The notes under the pieces were generated by a model. It was not told where the DNA came from, did not search any database, and worked only from the letters and a program-made list of their open reading frames with translations. This document shows, piece after piece, positions 18,095-27,563 of a stretch of DNA of 64,000 nt. The number at the start of each line of letters is the position of its first letter. Within the stretch, counting starts at the first letter, position 1. The position numbers and the translations under genes were made by a program. This stretch comes from Candidatus Alistipes avicola (GTDB lineage: Bacteria > Bacteroidota > Bacteroidia > Bacteroidales > Rikenellaceae): NCBI GenBank assembly GCA_019118565.1, contig DWYR01000009.1, forward strand, positions 124,001-188,000. Reading direction: 5' to 3'.

Positions 18095-18829
18095 CTATCT
18101 GTTCCAGATGGCCCAGGCACCTTCCGCCTGACGGAAGAGCATCTGCAATCCATTGCAGGTATGTGCCTGCCGTTGCTCCCCATAGCGGAGGAACTGCGTC
18201 TGTTCGGGATTGTAGATCAGATCGAAGAGGTAATGCGAGGGGGTTACGAATGCATAGGGAATGCTCGGAGCCTCCTCGATTTTCGGATACATACCTACCG
18301 GCGAAGTATTGATAATCAGATGGTGCGAGGCAATCACCTCCTCCGTAAGATCATCATACGTATAGTTTCCCTGCCGGGGATTGCGCGAAACCAAATCGAA
18401 CGGCAGCTCCATCTGCGCCAGGGCATACTGTACAGCCTGCGCAGCGCCACCCGTACCGAGTACAAGCGCCCGGTCAATCTCGGCCGCTCCGAGAAACTCC
18501 TCGAGCGAAGAGCGGAATCCCAGCACATCGGTATTGTAGCCTACTAGTTTCGTCCCCTCGCGGCGTACGCAATTCACCGCTCCGATTGCACGCGCTTCGG
18601 GCGAAAGGTCATCCAACAACGGGATAATCTGCTGCTTGTAGGGAATCGTCACATTGAATCCCCGCAGTTCCGGTTCGGCAGCAAGCAGCTCCTGCAACTT
18701 GTCCAGCGAGGGCAATTCATAGAGATCATAGCGACAATCCGCAATCCCTTCCCGCTCAAACTTCCGGGCGAAATAGGTTGCCGAGTAGGAGTGCCCAAGG
18801 GGATATCCGATCAAACCGTAGCGTTTCAT
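18095..18829 (-). CDS. aroE: Shikimate dehydrogenase
   Basis: NADPH-dependent reduction of 3-dehydroshikimate to shikimate, the fourth step of aromatic amino acid and chorismate synthesis. 244 aa, slightly short for the family (about 270). Visible motifs are the shikimate-binding LGHSYS near residue 11, catalytic Lys in NVTIPYK near 64, YNTDVLGF near 98, the nucleotide loop LGTGGAA near 123 and NTSPVGM near 174. It starts 11 bp after the DUF368 gene stop. Confidence 0.95.
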   Translation of the reverse strand: MKRYGLIGYPLGHSYSATYFARKFEREGIADCRYDLYELPSLDKLQELLAAEPELRGFNVTIPYKQQIIPLLDDLSPEARAIGAVNCVRREGTKLVGYNTDVLGFRSSLEEFLGAAEIDRALVLGTGGAAQAVQYALAQMELPFDLVSRNPRQGNYTYDDLTEEVIASHHLIINTSPVGMYPKIEEAPSIPYAFVTPSHYLFDLIYNPEQTQFLRYGEQRQAHTCNGLQMLFRQAEGAWAIWNR

Positions 18830-18840
18830 AATCTATCTTT

Positions 18841-19785
18841 TTATCTGTTTCCGGCACCGAACTTACGGGCAACCCGCGTGCCGACATACTCAATGACATA
18901 AATCAGGGCGAAACCGGCCCCCGCCAGCACAACAGCCTGCCACAACTGGGCATCGACTCCGGTAAGGGCCTCGAAGCGTCCCGGCATCACGTTTCGCTCG
19001 ACGAGCGGGAGCATCGTCCCGTGGCTGTCCATATAGCTTTCGACCGTCTCTTTCCAGGGCCAAACCTTGTTGAGCGATCCGATCATGAAACCCATCAACA
19101 GGGCGACCGTTACGTTCTTGTATCGGCGTAATAGCCAGGAGAGCAGGTGCGAGAAGCTGATGATACCGACCGCGACACCCACCCCGAAGAGGGCCAGGAT
19201 TCCGATCTTCAATTCGCCGACCGCCTGGATGATAAACTGGTATTTACCAAGAAGCAACAGGATGAAAGCGCCCGAAATACCGGGCAGGATCATGGCACAG
19301 ATGGCAATGGCACCGGAGAGCATGATAAACCACCAGTCGTTCGGCGTCTGGGTCGGTGAAGCGACCGTAATCCAGTAGGCGAGAGCTGCTCCGACGAGCA
19401 ATCCGATCAACGACTGCCAGTTCCACTGTTCCACCTCACGGGCGATCCAGATAGTCGAAGCGACGATCAGACCGAAGAAAAAGGCCCACACCTCGATAGG
19501 GTGGTTTTTCAACAGGTAGTCCATCAACCGCGCCAGCGAGAAGATGGCGATACCGATACCGAGCAACACCGAGAAGAGGAATTTTCCGTTGATGTGCCGC
19601 CAGAACTCACCGATGCGGAACTTGCACAACAGTCGGAGTGCCGTCACGTCGAATTTGCGGATCGAGTCGATCAGCTCGCCGTAAATTCCCGAGATGAAAG
19701 CGATCGTTCCGCCGGAGACACCCGGCACGACATCGGCCATACCCATGGCACAGCCCTTCAGCATCAAAAGCAGGTATTTATACAT
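18841..19785 (-). CDS. DUF368 family polytopic membrane protein
   Basis: 314 aa with about eight to nine hydrophobic segments. The N-terminal signature GMADVVPGVSGGTIAFISG at about residues 12-30 is diagnostic for DUF368. This group is related to the DedA/PopT-type proteins implicated in polyprenyl-phosphate recycling; I cite that as family context, not as shown here. The start at 19785 is chosen over an upstream in-frame Met because the family N-terminus begins here and a well-spaced promoter (19870-19899) lies inside the longer reading. It is followed by aroE after 11 bp. Confidence 0.87.
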   Translation of the reverse strand: MYKYLLLMLKGCAMGMADVVPGVSGGTIAFISGIYGELIDSIRKFDVTALRLLCKFRIGEFWRHINGKFLFSVLLGIGIAIFSLARLMDYLLKNHPIEVWAFFFGLIVASTIWIAREVEQWNWQSLIGLLVGAALAYWITVASPTQTPNDWWFIMLSGAIAICAMILPGISGAFILLLLGKYQFIIQAVGELKIGILALFGVGVAVGIISFSHLLSWLLRRYKNVTVALLMGFMIGSLNKVWPWKETVESYMDSHGTMLPLVERNVMPGRFEALTGVDAQLWQAVVLAGAGFALIYVIEYVGTRVARKFGAGNR

Positions 19786-19869
19786 ACTGTAAAGATGTTT
19801 TATACTTAATTTCCCACGACGAAAATCCGTCCGGGAATGTATCAGAAACGGTCCCCGGTTTCGCCGATG

Positions 19870-19899
19870 CAAAGATAAAAATTTTATTCCTATTTCAAA
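19870..19899 (-). promoter_or_regulatory. Promoter for the DUF368-aroE unit
   Basis: On the minus strand TTTG (19896-19899), an 18-bp spacer and TATCTTTG (19870-19877) match the Bacteroidetes -33/-7 layout. The expected start lies about 75 bp upstream of the DUF368 gene. Confidence 0.75.
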
Positions 19900-19936
19900 A
19901 AGCGACATCTGCTCCCAGCGGATATAGACACGCTCA

Positions 19937-20950
19937 TTACCGATACCCCTCCAGAATACCGCCGCCGACCACCCGGTCACCGCAATACAATACTACGGGC
20001 TGTCCGATTGCCGGGGCCCAGGCCGGATCATCCAGTTCAATTCGAATGCCGGATCGGGTAGGGATTACAACAGCCCCTGCAGCCGGATTCCGACCGATTC
20101 CCCGAATAACCACCTGTAGATCCCTCGTCGCAAACACCTCGTCGGGATCGACCAGTCGGCATTGGCCAGCCTCCAGCGTTGCATGAAATAACTCATTATT
20201 TGTCCCAACAATCAGTCTGTTACTTTCTGCATCTATTCCTACTACCGCATATCCGCCCGGAAGATTCAGCCCCCGTTTCTGTCCGATCGTATAAAGGGCA
20301 ACTCCATCATGCCGACCCAAAGTCCGTCCTTCCGAATCGACAATCTCTCCCGACACGAACGCTCCGGCTCGGCGTTGCAGAAAATCGCACACCGACTCCC
20401 TTCCCAAAAAACAGATACCCATACTTTCCCGCCGATCCGAAGATTGCGCAGCCACCTCCTGCTTGATAACATTTCCCATCGGAGTAACGGTACGCGCCAG
20501 AATCTCCTGCGGAAGATCCCACAAATAGTAGGATTGATCTTTCCGGAGATCTGTCGCCCGCGTCACATAATATTTCCCGTTCTGCTGTGTAATACGGAAA
20601 TAGTGGCCTGTTGCCAGGAAGGGTATGCCGAGCGCATCGGCCTCTGCGGCCAGATAAGGCCACTTGATCCGACTGTTGCAGCGCGTGCAAGGGGCCGGTG
20701 TACGGCCATGCCGATAACTGTCGGTAAAATAATCGACCACCTCTCGCCCGAACGTATCGCGGACCGATCGCACGCGAAGCGGTACGGACAACTCCCCGGC
20801 ACGCCGTTGAGCCTTATCCAACAGCGATCTGTCGCCTGTCATATCAAGTGTAAGTGCAGTTATATCATATCCCTGGTCGCGCAATAACGAAACAGCGGCC
20901 GAGCTGTCAATGCCGCCGCTGAATCCCAATATAACCCGTCTCTCATTCAT
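19937..20950 (-). CDS. mnmA: tRNA-specific 2-thiouridylase
   Basis: Installs the 2-thio group at U34 of Lys, Glu and Gln tRNAs using ATP. 337 aa. The PP-loop SGGIDSS lies at residues 11-17, the first catalytic cysteine in APCTRCN near 87, and the second in GICFLG near 180, so both active-site cysteines are present. The C-terminal part (about 250-337) forms the two small barrels. Bacteroidales often carry more than one MnmA copy, so this may be one of two paralogues. It starts 22 bp after the S41 protease stop. Confidence 0.93.
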   Translation of the reverse strand: MNERRVILGFSGGIDSSAAVSLLRDQGYDITALTLDMTGDRSLLDKAQRRAGELSVPLRVRSVRDTFGREVVDYFTDSYRHGRTPAPCTRCNSRIKWPYLAAEADALGIPFLATGHYFRITQQNGKYYVTRATDLRKDQSYYLWDLPQEILARTVTPMGNVIKQEVAAQSSDRRESMGICFLGRESVCDFLQRRAGAFVSGEIVDSEGRTLGRHDGVALYTIGQKRGLNLPGGYAVVGIDAESNRLIVGTNNELFHATLEAGQCRLVDPDEVFATRDLQVVIRGIGRNPAAGAVVIPTRSGIRIELDDPAWAPAIGQPVVLYCGDRVVGGGILEGYR

Positions 20951-20972
20951 GAATTGAGCACACTCCCTTGAA

Positions 20973-22562
20973 TCAATGTTGCACTCCTTCGGCAGGAGGG
21001 GCTAAAAGCGGTGCCCCCAACTGCTCCCAGTTCCGCAATATCTCCATTGCACGCGAAAACTCCCGATCTTCGCCCTGCTGCTGGAGCGAACGCAGCAAGT
21101 ACTCCTCTCCATACAACCGACCGGCCAAAATTGCCTTGAGCCATTGCCGGCAATACAACCCCTCGATGCGACTTACAGGAGGCTCCACCTGCAGAGTGCG
21201 GGCATACGATACCAAACTGTCGAACAGCTCCGGCATCAAATCCTCTCTCTCTTCAAATTGGGTGAAATCGGGATACTTTGCCAGGATCGCCTGTCGGTTC
21301 CGGTCCAGATAGCCTTGCAGAAACACGAACAACTTGTCATCCTGCGATAAACGACCCAAGAACGGAGTACGCAGCGTATCCATGTCGAGAATCACATCAG
21401 GCTGGATCCCGCCGCCACCGTAGACCGTACGTCCCGAACGCAAAGTTTTGAAAGCGGGCGCATTCTCCGCCACACTGTCCGGAAGCCGTTTCAAATGATA
21501 CGCATCCCGATCGCCCCCCTTGACATAAGGACGCTGGATGACACGTCCCGACGGGGTATGATAACGGGCGATAACCAACCGCAGGGCCGATGCATCGTTC
21601 AACATATATTGCCGCTGTACGAGGCCCTTCCCGAAACTGCGATGACCGACAATCACGGCCCGATCCCAATCCTGCAGGGCTCCGCTGACGACCTCGCTGG
21701 CCGAAGCCGAATACTGATCAATCAACACGACAATATGCCCGTCTTCCGGGAAGATAGCCTGATTGCGAGCCGTATAGACCTTGGGTTTGACCCCGCGTCC
21801 TTCCGTAGAGACAATGCGCGTCCCTTTCGGCAAGAAGAAGTCACACATCCCGATGGCCGCATTAAAAACGCCGCCGCCGTTTCCGCGCAGATCCAGAATC
21901 ATATTCTTCATCGGGGAGAGCCGGGCATACGCCTCCTGGAACTCACGCATCGTCGTCTGTGCGAAACGGGAAACCCGAATATATCCGGTCGTTGAATCGA
22001 CCTTGTAGGCGGCCATGACCGAGGGGAGGGTGATTGTCTGTCGAACTATTTCCAGATGGATCGTATCCCATACGTTAGGGCGCAACACGTCGACCTCTGC
22101 TTTCGACCGAACAGTACCACGCAATCCTTCGAGAACCTTATCTCGCTCCTCCAGATGTTCCGACACATATTCCCCGTTCACCCGGACAATCCGGTCGTCC
22201 GGCAACATTCCGGCTTTCGCCGCAGGTCCATCCGGCCGGACAGAGGCTACGACCAACGAATCGCCGACCCAAAGCGTTCCAATGCCGATTCCGGCAAAAC
22301 GTCCCTTGTAGACCTCCTCGAAACGGGCCAGCTCCTCCGCCGTCACATATTCGGTATGCGGATCGAGCTGCTGCACCATACTGCGGATTGCCTCCTCGGC
22401 CAGTGGAGCCATATCCACCGAATCGACGTACATCCGTGCAATCCGATCGTACACCGAGGTCAGTTTGGAAAGTGCGCGCTGCAAACTCCGTTCAGGATTT
22501 GCAGCCTGGCTCGCCATGCAAAAACAGAGTACGGCCAGCAATAAACCTGCGACCCGTTTCAT
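20973..22562 (-). CDS. S41 family C-terminal processing peptidase (CtpA-like)
   Basis: 529 aa exported serine protease. A signal peptide (MKRVAGLLLAVLCFCMASQA) precedes a PDZ domain at about 75-165 with the IGIGTLWVGDSL and GMLPDDRI segments. The catalytic core carries Ser in QYSASASEVV near residue 282 and Lys in SFGKGLVQ near 309, a Ser/Lys dyad. A C-terminal helical region follows GIQPD. It likely processes periplasmic or envelope proteins. The start at 22562 is chosen because it begins the signal peptide. It lies 16 bp after hisS and 22 bp before mnmA, an apparent operon. Confidence 0.92.
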   Translation of the reverse strand: MKRVAGLLLAVLCFCMASQAANPERSLQRALSKLTSVYDRIARMYVDSVDMAPLAEEAIRSMVQQLDPHTEYVTAEELARFEEVYKGRFAGIGIGTLWVGDSLVVASVRPDGPAAKAGMLPDDRIVRVNGEYVSEHLEERDKVLEGLRGTVRSKAEVDVLRPNVWDTIHLEIVRQTITLPSVMAAYKVDSTTGYIRVSRFAQTTMREFQEAYARLSPMKNMILDLRGNGGGVFNAAIGMCDFFLPKGTRIVSTEGRGVKPKVYTARNQAIFPEDGHIVVLIDQYSASASEVVSGALQDWDRAVIVGHRSFGKGLVQRQYMLNDASALRLVIARYHTPSGRVIQRPYVKGGDRDAYHLKRLPDSVAENAPAFKTLRSGRTVYGGGGIQPDVILDMDTLRTPFLGRLSQDDKLFVFLQGYLDRNRQAILAKYPDFTQFEEREDLMPELFDSLVSYARTLQVEPPVSRIEGLYCRQWLKAILAGRLYGEEYLLRSLQQQGEDREFSRAMEILRNWEQLGAPLLAPPAEGVQH

Positions 22563-22578
22563 CTTTTTTAAATGCAGA

Positions 22579-23922
22579 CTAACGGAATTTTGCCGCCAGA
22601 TCCGAGAAAACCATCTTCGTCTGCTCGCCACTATTCATATCTTTCAAAGTCACCATTTTCTCCTCAAGTTCATGACTTCCGATAATGACGACGAACGGAA
22701 TGTTGCGACGGTTGGCATACTCGATCTGTTTTCTCATCTTGCTGCACTCGGGGTAGATCTCCGCGGCAACACCACAGGCACGCACTTTGGCCAACAATCG
22801 CAAAGATACCAACTCTTCAGCCTCACCCAAATTGGTAAAAAGCACCTGGGTCGAACATGAAATGTTGTCGGGGAAGAGTTCCAGCCCGGTCATTACGTCG
22901 TAGATTCGGTCGGCTCCGAAAGAGATACCGACACCCGAGGTGTTCGGCAGACCGAAGATTCCGGTCAGGTCGTCATAACGGCCACCTCCGCAAATCGATC
23001 CGATCGCATAATCGAGCGCCTTGACCTCGAAAATGGCCCCCGTATAATAGTTCAGACCACGGGCCAGCGAAATGTCGAGTTCAATAGGCAGGTCAATGCC
23101 CAACTGCTGGATATATCCGAAGATCGTTTCGATTTCGACAATACCCTGCAAACCGACGGTAGAACTGCCGATTGTCTCGCGCAATGTTTTCAACTTCAAA
23201 TCATTGCTTCCGCTAAGCTCAAGTATCGGTTGCAGTTTGGCAATCGCCTCATCTTCGAGTCCGCGTTCCCGCAACTCCTCTTTCACGCCCTCCAGACCGA
23301 TCTTCTCCAACTTGTCGATCGCCACCGTAATGTCGATCATCTTGTCGGCATGACCGATCGTCTCGGCAATACCGTAGAGGATCTTGCGGTTGTTCATCTT
23401 AAGCGTCACCCGAATGCCGAGTGCCTCGAAAACCTGCTGTACGATCTGGATCAACTCCACCTCGCAAAGCAATGAACGCGTCCCGATCACATCGACATCG
23501 CACTGGTAGAACTCACGGTAACGCCCTTTTTGCGGACGATCCGCACGCCATACGGGTTGTATCTGGTAACGCTTGAACGGAAACGAAATCTCGCTCTGAT
23601 GCTGTACCACATAGCGGGCGAAAGGGACCGTCAAGTCGTAACGCAATCCCTTTTCGCAGATTTTCGATGCGGTACGCAAACCCGCATCATCCAGTCCGGC
23701 CGTATAGTCTCCGGAGTTCAGGATCTTGAAAATCAACTTATCGCCTTCGTCGCCATATTTACCCAGCAGGGTAGAGAGGTTCTCCATCGCGGGAGTCTCC
23801 AGCGGCGCGAATCCAAAGGTGCGGAACACCCCACGGATCGTATCGAAGATATATTGGCGGCGCAACATCTCCTGTGCGGAGAAGTCTCGCGTGCCTTTCG
23901 GAATCGACGGTTTTTGTGCCAT
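22579..23922 (-). CDS. hisS: Histidyl-tRNA synthetase
   Basis: Class II synthetase charging tRNA-His; 447 aa. Visible are the N-terminal PKGTRDF segment, motif 2 region with [10 protein letters not shown] near residue 130, the histidine-binding [11 protein letters not shown] near 260, GGGRYDDL near 285, motif 3 GISFGADRI near 305, and the C-terminal anticodon-binding domain (about 335-430). The start at 23922 ([10 protein letters not shown]) matches the family N-terminus; a longer reading would run into ettA. It sits between ettA (77 bp) and the S41 protease (16 bp) on the same strand. Confidence 0.96.
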   Translation of the reverse strand: MAQKPSIPKGTRDFSAQEMLRRQYIFDTIRGVFRTFGFAPLETPAMENLSTLLGKYGDEGDKLIFKILNSGDYTAGLDDAGLRTASKICEKGLRYDLTVPFARYVVQHQSEISFPFKRYQIQPVWRADRPQKGRYREFYQCDVDVIGTRSLLCEVELIQIVQQVFEALGIRVTLKMNNRKILYGIAETIGHADKMIDITVAIDKLEKIGLEGVKEELRERGLEDEAIAKLQPILELSGSNDLKLKTLRETIGSSTVGLQGIVEIETIFGYIQQLGIDLPIELDISLARGLNYYTGAIFEVKALDYAIGSICGGGRYDDLTGIFGLPNTSGVGISFGADRIYDVMTGLELFPDNISCSTQVLFTNLGEAEELVSLRLLAKVRACGVAAEIYPECSKMRKQIEYANRRNIPFVVIIGSHELEEKMVTLKDMNSGEQTKMVFSDLAAKFR

Positions 23923-23999
23923 TGTATCTGTTATTATTTCGTTAAACCTTTGTATCCGGAGTCCTTTTACAAGAGGGTTACGGACTCCGACAGTTTGAA

Positions 24000-25673
24000 T
24001 TACTCGACCAATTTCTTGTACTTCACGCGATGAGGCTGCGTATCGCCGCCCTGGGCACGTTTCCATGCCTCGTATTCGCTGTAGGAGCCTTCGTAGAAGA
24101 CCACCTTCGAATCACCTTCGAACGAAAGGATATGCGTGGCGATACGGTCGAGGAACCAACGGTCGTGGGAGATCACCACGGCGCAACCCGCAAAATTCTC
24201 CAGACCCTCCTCAAGCGCGCGCAACGTATTGACATCGATATCGTTGGTCGGCTCGTCCAGAAGCAGTACGTTGCCCTCCTCTTTCAGGGCGAGGGCCAGG
24301 TGCAGGCGGTTACGCTCACCACCTGACAACATGCCGCACTTCTTCTCCTGGTCGGCTCCCGTAAAGTTGAAGCGGGCCACATAGGCGCGGGCCGGGACCT
24401 GACGGTTGCCCAGCTGGATCAAATCGCTGTTCTGCGAGATCACCTCATACACGGTCTTTTCGGGATCGATCGACTTGTGCTGCTGGTCGACATAGGCCAA
24501 CTTGACGGTCTGACCCACGGTGAAAGTTCCCGAGGTCGGCTGTTCGAGCCCCATAATCATCCGGAAAAGGGTAGTCTTACCCGTACCGTTCGGACCGATC
24601 ACACCGACAATGCCGGCAGGCGGCAGCGAGAAGTTCAACCCCTCATAGAGAACCCGATCGCCAAAGGCCTTCGACACATCGTGCGCCTCGATCACCACGT
24701 CGCCCAGACGGGGACCGTTCGGGATGAATATTTCGAGTTTCTCCTCTTTCTGTTTCGTATCCTCGTTCATCAACTTGTCATAGGCCGACAGACGCGCCTT
24801 GCTCTTGGCATGACGACCGGCCGGAGACATGCGTACCCACTCCAACTCCCGTTCGAGGGTTTTGCGACGTTTCGACTCCTGCTTCTCCTCCATCTCCAGA
24901 CGCTTGGTCTTCTGCTCCAGCCAGCCCGAGTAGTTTCCCTTCCAGGGGATACCCTCACCACGGTCGAGCTCCAGAATCCAACCCGCCACGTTGTCCAGGA
25001 AGTAACGGTCGTGCGTAACGGCGATGACCGTACCCTTGTATTGCTGAAGGTGCTGCTCAAGCCAGTCGATCGACTCGGCATCGAGGTGGTTGGTCGGCTC
25101 GTCCAGAAGCAGCACATCGGGCTGCTGCAAAAGCAGACGGCAAAGGGCCACACGACGGCGCTCACCTCCGGAGAGCACCTTGATGCTCTGATCCGGATCG
25201 GGGCAGCGAAGGGCATCCATCGCACGCTCCAGCACGCTGTCCAACTCCCAACCGTTCACGTGGTCGATCTGTTCATACAACTCGCCCTGACGCTCGATCA
25301 GTTTGGCCATCGTATCGTCGTCCATCGGCTCGCAGAGTTTCTGGTTGATCTCCTCGTACTCCTTGAGCAGCGCTACGGTCGAGGCACATCCCTCCTCGAC
25401 AACCTCGCGCACGGTCTTCGCATCGTCCAGATGCGGCTCCTGCTCCAGGTAGCCGACTGTATAGCCGGGCGAGAAGACCACTTCGCCCTGATAGTTCTTG
25501 TCGATACCCGCGATGATCTTCATCAGAGTCGATTTACCCGATCCGTTCAGACCGATGATACCGATCTTCGCACCATAGAAAAACGAGAGGTAGATGTTGT
25601 TCAATACCTTTTTTTGGTTGGTGAAGGTCTTGCTTACGCCGACCATCGAAAAGATGATTTTTTCGTCTGCCAT
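24000..25673 (-). CDS. ettA: Energy-dependent translational throttle protein EttA (ABC-F)
   Basis: 557 aa with two ABC ATPase domains and no membrane segments. Walker A motifs are GLNGSGKST (near 42) and GPNGTGKTT (near 358), and both signatures read LSGGER. An interdomain linker rich in Lys/Glu (about 240-320, including [14 protein letters not shown]) is the P-site tRNA interaction motif of ABC-F proteins. The length and N-terminal [10 protein letters not shown] fit EttA, which gates ribosome entry into elongation by nucleotide state. A promoter with TTTG-20 bp-TATCTTTG lies about 70 bp upstream. Confidence 0.93.
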   Translation of the reverse strand: MADEKIIFSMVGVSKTFTNQKKVLNNIYLSFFYGAKIGIIGLNGSGKSTLMKIIAGIDKNYQGEVVFSPGYTVGYLEQEPHLDDAKTVREVVEEGCASTVALLKEYEEINQKLCEPMDDDTMAKLIERQGELYEQIDHVNGWELDSVLERAMDALRCPDPDQSIKVLSGGERRRVALCRLLLQQPDVLLLDEPTNHLDAESIDWLEQHLQQYKGTVIAVTHDRYFLDNVAGWILELDRGEGIPWKGNYSGWLEQKTKRLEMEEKQESKRRKTLERELEWVRMSPAGRHAKSKARLSAYDKLMNEDTKQKEEKLEIFIPNGPRLGDVVIEAHDVSKAFGDRVLYEGLNFSLPPAGIVGVIGPNGTGKTTLFRMIMGLEQPTSGTFTVGQTVKLAYVDQQHKSIDPEKTVYEVISQNSDLIQLGNRQVPARAYVARFNFTGADQEKKCGMLSGGERNRLHLALALKEEGNVLLLDEPTNDIDVNTLRALEEGLENFAGCAVVISHDRWFLDRIATHILSFEGDSKVVFYEGSYSEYEAWKRAQGGDTQPHRVKYKKLVE

Positions 25674-25743
25674 ATACTTGTTTTGATTATTATCGTATTA
25701 CCGGATCGTCCACGTATTCTCACCGGGACGATCGGAGCATCTG

Positions 25744-25775
25744 CAAAGATACAAAAAGGAGAGGGTAGAGACAAA
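25744..25775 (-). promoter_or_regulatory. Promoter for ettA
   Basis: Minus-strand TTTG (25772-25775), 20-bp spacer and TATCTTTG (25744-25751). The predicted transcript has a leader of roughly 65 nt before the ettA ATG. Confidence 0.75.
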
Positions 25776-25808
25776 TCAAAAAAGATGATTTCCACCCTGT
25801 TTTTCAAA

Positions 25809-25840
25809 AAAAAGAGAATACAAAATCGCATTCTCTTTTT
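25809..25840 (-). terminator. Terminator after the split TonB-domain gene
   Basis: 11-bp stem (AAAAAGAGAAT at 25809-25819 with 25830-25840) and a 10-nt loop. The minus strand continues into an uninterrupted T tract. It lies about 40 bp past the gene's stop. Confidence 0.75.
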
Positions 25841-25879
25841 CCAAAACATTTCAAGCAGCTGTTTTCCTCTGCCTCGTCA

Positions 25880-26626
25880 TCAATAGCGTTTGATGTCGTC
25901 AAACGTTTCAGGCGGCGGTCCCTGAGGCTTAAGCCGCAGGGGGAAAACATAGGATACCCGAATGGGAATACCCATCATATAACCCGGAGTCCATTTTCCG
26001 GACGTCTTTAAAATGGCACGTTGCACCTGACGTTCCAGCGTGGGATCGGTCGATTCCAGAACCTTTCCGATGGTAACGCTACCATCGCGTTCAACAAAGA
26101 ACTCCACCAGAACTTCATATTCCTTGTGCAACATACCCTCATGCAGTTGAATACGGCCAACCACATAATCATAAAGCACCTGCATTGATTTTTTCCCGTT
26201 CCCCTTGTAGGAAGGAGATACGACAGCACCCGGGAGAAGAGTAAAATCAACGAGCAATGTTACATTATAAAAGATTTTCCGCCTTTCAAGTACTGCCGGA
26301 TAAAATGTTCCCATTTCAGCCAGGGTCGCTATCACCAACTCCTTGCTACGCTCTGTCGGGAAATAGGTCTCGCCCCCATATGAAAGCGGGAATTCGGGAT
26401 TGACACATTACCCCAGCGTATCAATCGTAAAGGTTACGATGGCATTCTTCGACAGTTCATTGACCTTATATCCTTCGCGGACCATCACACCGACCATTTT
26501 CTGATGAAAAACATCCGCCACGTCATCAAAACTACCTCCGTCAGGTAATCGGGGATCCACAATTTGCGCTTTTGCGACCAGACAGGTAGCCAAACAAGCA
26601 ATACTAAGAAGTAATAATCGTTTCAT
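25880..26626 (-). pseudogene. Secreted TonB C-terminal-domain protein split by an in-frame TAA
   Basis: Two open stretches, 26626 to 26408 and 26407 to 25880, are in the same frame and separated only by a TAA at 26408-26410. The first has a signal peptide (MKRLLLLSIACLATCLVAKA) and the start of a TonB_C-like beta strand (VTFTIDTLG). The reading then continues CVNPEFP and later ALAEMG-type residues to complete that domain. A second TonB_C-like domain (VEFFVERDGSV, then KWTPG) ends the protein. Intact, it would be about 248 aa with two such domains, a common secreted architecture in Bacteroidetes. The downstream part has only a TTG start and no signal peptide. Either a recent nonsense mutation, a sequence error or readthrough explains it. 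Confidence 0.8.
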
Positions 26627-26656
26627 ATATCAGGGTTAGTTTTTGCAAAGCCACGA

Positions 26657-26664
26657 CAAAGATA
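26657..26664 (-). promoter_or_regulatory. -7 element for the TonB-domain gene
   Basis: TATCTTTG on the minus strand, about 31 bp upstream of the signal-peptide ATG at 26626. The -33 region is AT-rich without a clean TTG. Its retention shows the broken gene is still probably transcribed. Confidence 0.55.
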
Positions 26665-26783
26665 ATCTTATTATTTATAAAGAAGAGCTATTCCGTGAGT
26701 TCGAAAGCGGCCATAAGAAATACCAATAGACACATAAAAAAAATAAATAATGGTTTTTTATGGAGATATATCCCGAATTCCCC

Positions 26784-26791
26784 TATATTTG
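26784..26791 (+). promoter_or_regulatory. -7 element for rubrerythrin
   Basis: TATATTTG, matching TAnnTTTG, 41 bp upstream of the rubrerythrin ATG. No TTG at the usual distance; the upstream region is a T6 run instead. Confidence 0.55.
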
Positions 26792-26831
26792 CATACGAGA
26801 AAAAAGTCACACAATCTAAAACTGCATAGTT

Positions 26832-27407
26832 ATGAAAAGTATTAAGGGCTCCAAGACGGAGCAGAATCTTCTCAAATCATTTGCCGGCGAGAGCCAGGCA
26901 CGTTCGCGTTATACGTTCTTCTCGAGCGTAGCCAAGAAAGAGGGTTACGAGCAGATTGCCGCAATTTTCATGGAGACGGCCGAGCAGGAGAGAGAGCACG
27001 CAAAACGCTTCTTCAAATTCCTCGAGGGAGGTCCGGTAACCATCACGGCAGAATACCCGGCAGGTAAGATCGGTACCACGCAGGAGAACCTGCTGGCTGC
27101 GGCCATGGGTGAGAAAGAGGAGTGGGAGATGCTCTACCCCGAGTTCGCAAAAATCGCCGAGGAGGAGGGGTATCCCGAAGTTGCCCGTGCCTTCAAACAG
27201 ATTGCAAAAGTTGAGGCCGAGCACGAAAGACGTTACCTGAAATTGCTCAGCCGCATGACTGACGGCAACTACTTCAAGCGTGACGGCAAGATCTGGTGGC
27301 AGTGCCGCAACTGCGGATTCATCTGCGAGGCAAGCGAGGCTCCGAAGATTTGCCCGGCTTGCGAGCATCCGCAGGCGTTCTTCGAGCCGATGAAGGACAA
27401 CTATTAA
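26832..27407 (+). CDS. rbr: Rubrerythrin
   Basis: 191 aa. The N-terminal ferritin-like four-helix domain has the two EXXH-type diiron motifs (EQEREH near 52 and EAEHERR near 121). The C-terminal rubredoxin-like knuckle binds iron through CRNCG (near 157) and CPACEH (near 174). Reduces hydrogen peroxide in the cytosol with electrons passed through the rubredoxin site, a standard oxidative-stress defence in anaerobes. It is monocistronic, with its own promoter element and terminator. Confidence 0.96.
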   Translation: MKSIKGSKTEQNLLKSFAGESQARSRYTFFSSVAKKEGYEQIAAIFMETAEQEREHAKRFFKFLEGGPVTITAEYPAGKIGTTQENLLAAAMGEKEEWEMLYPEFAKIAEEEGYPEVARAFKQIAKVEAEHERRYLKLLSRMTDGNYFKRDGKIWWQCRNCGFICEASEAPKICPACEHPQAFFEPMKDNY

Positions 27408-27440
27408 TCGTCATGTCGGGAATTACTCCCGGCAACAAGA

Positions 27441-27475
27441 AAAAAGGTCGGATCTTCAAAAGATTCGGCCTTTTT
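27441..27475 (+). terminator. Terminator after rubrerythrin
   Basis: 16-bp stem with two G-U pairs (27441-27456 with 27460-27475), a 3-nt loop and a closing T tract. Confidence 0.85.
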
Positions 27476-27531
27476 ATTTGCCGACGGCTCCAGAACCCGC
27501 AACGGTATGGACAACTTTCAGGGAAACGATA

Positions 27532-27539
27532 TAATTTTG
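27532..27539 (+). promoter_or_regulatory. -7 element for the DMT transporter
   Basis: TAATTTTG matches TAnnTTTG, 24 bp before the ATG at 27564. It lies inside the alternative reading from 27507 and so supports the later start. Confidence 0.5.
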
Positions 27540-27563
27540 CAGGCGAAAAAAACGGGAACCATC

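Noticed and set aside
18095..24066. Longer N-terminal extensions of the DUF368 protein, S41 protease and hisS
   Set aside because: The longer readings run through promoter elements or into upstream genes, while the chosen starts coincide with family N-termini or signal peptides.
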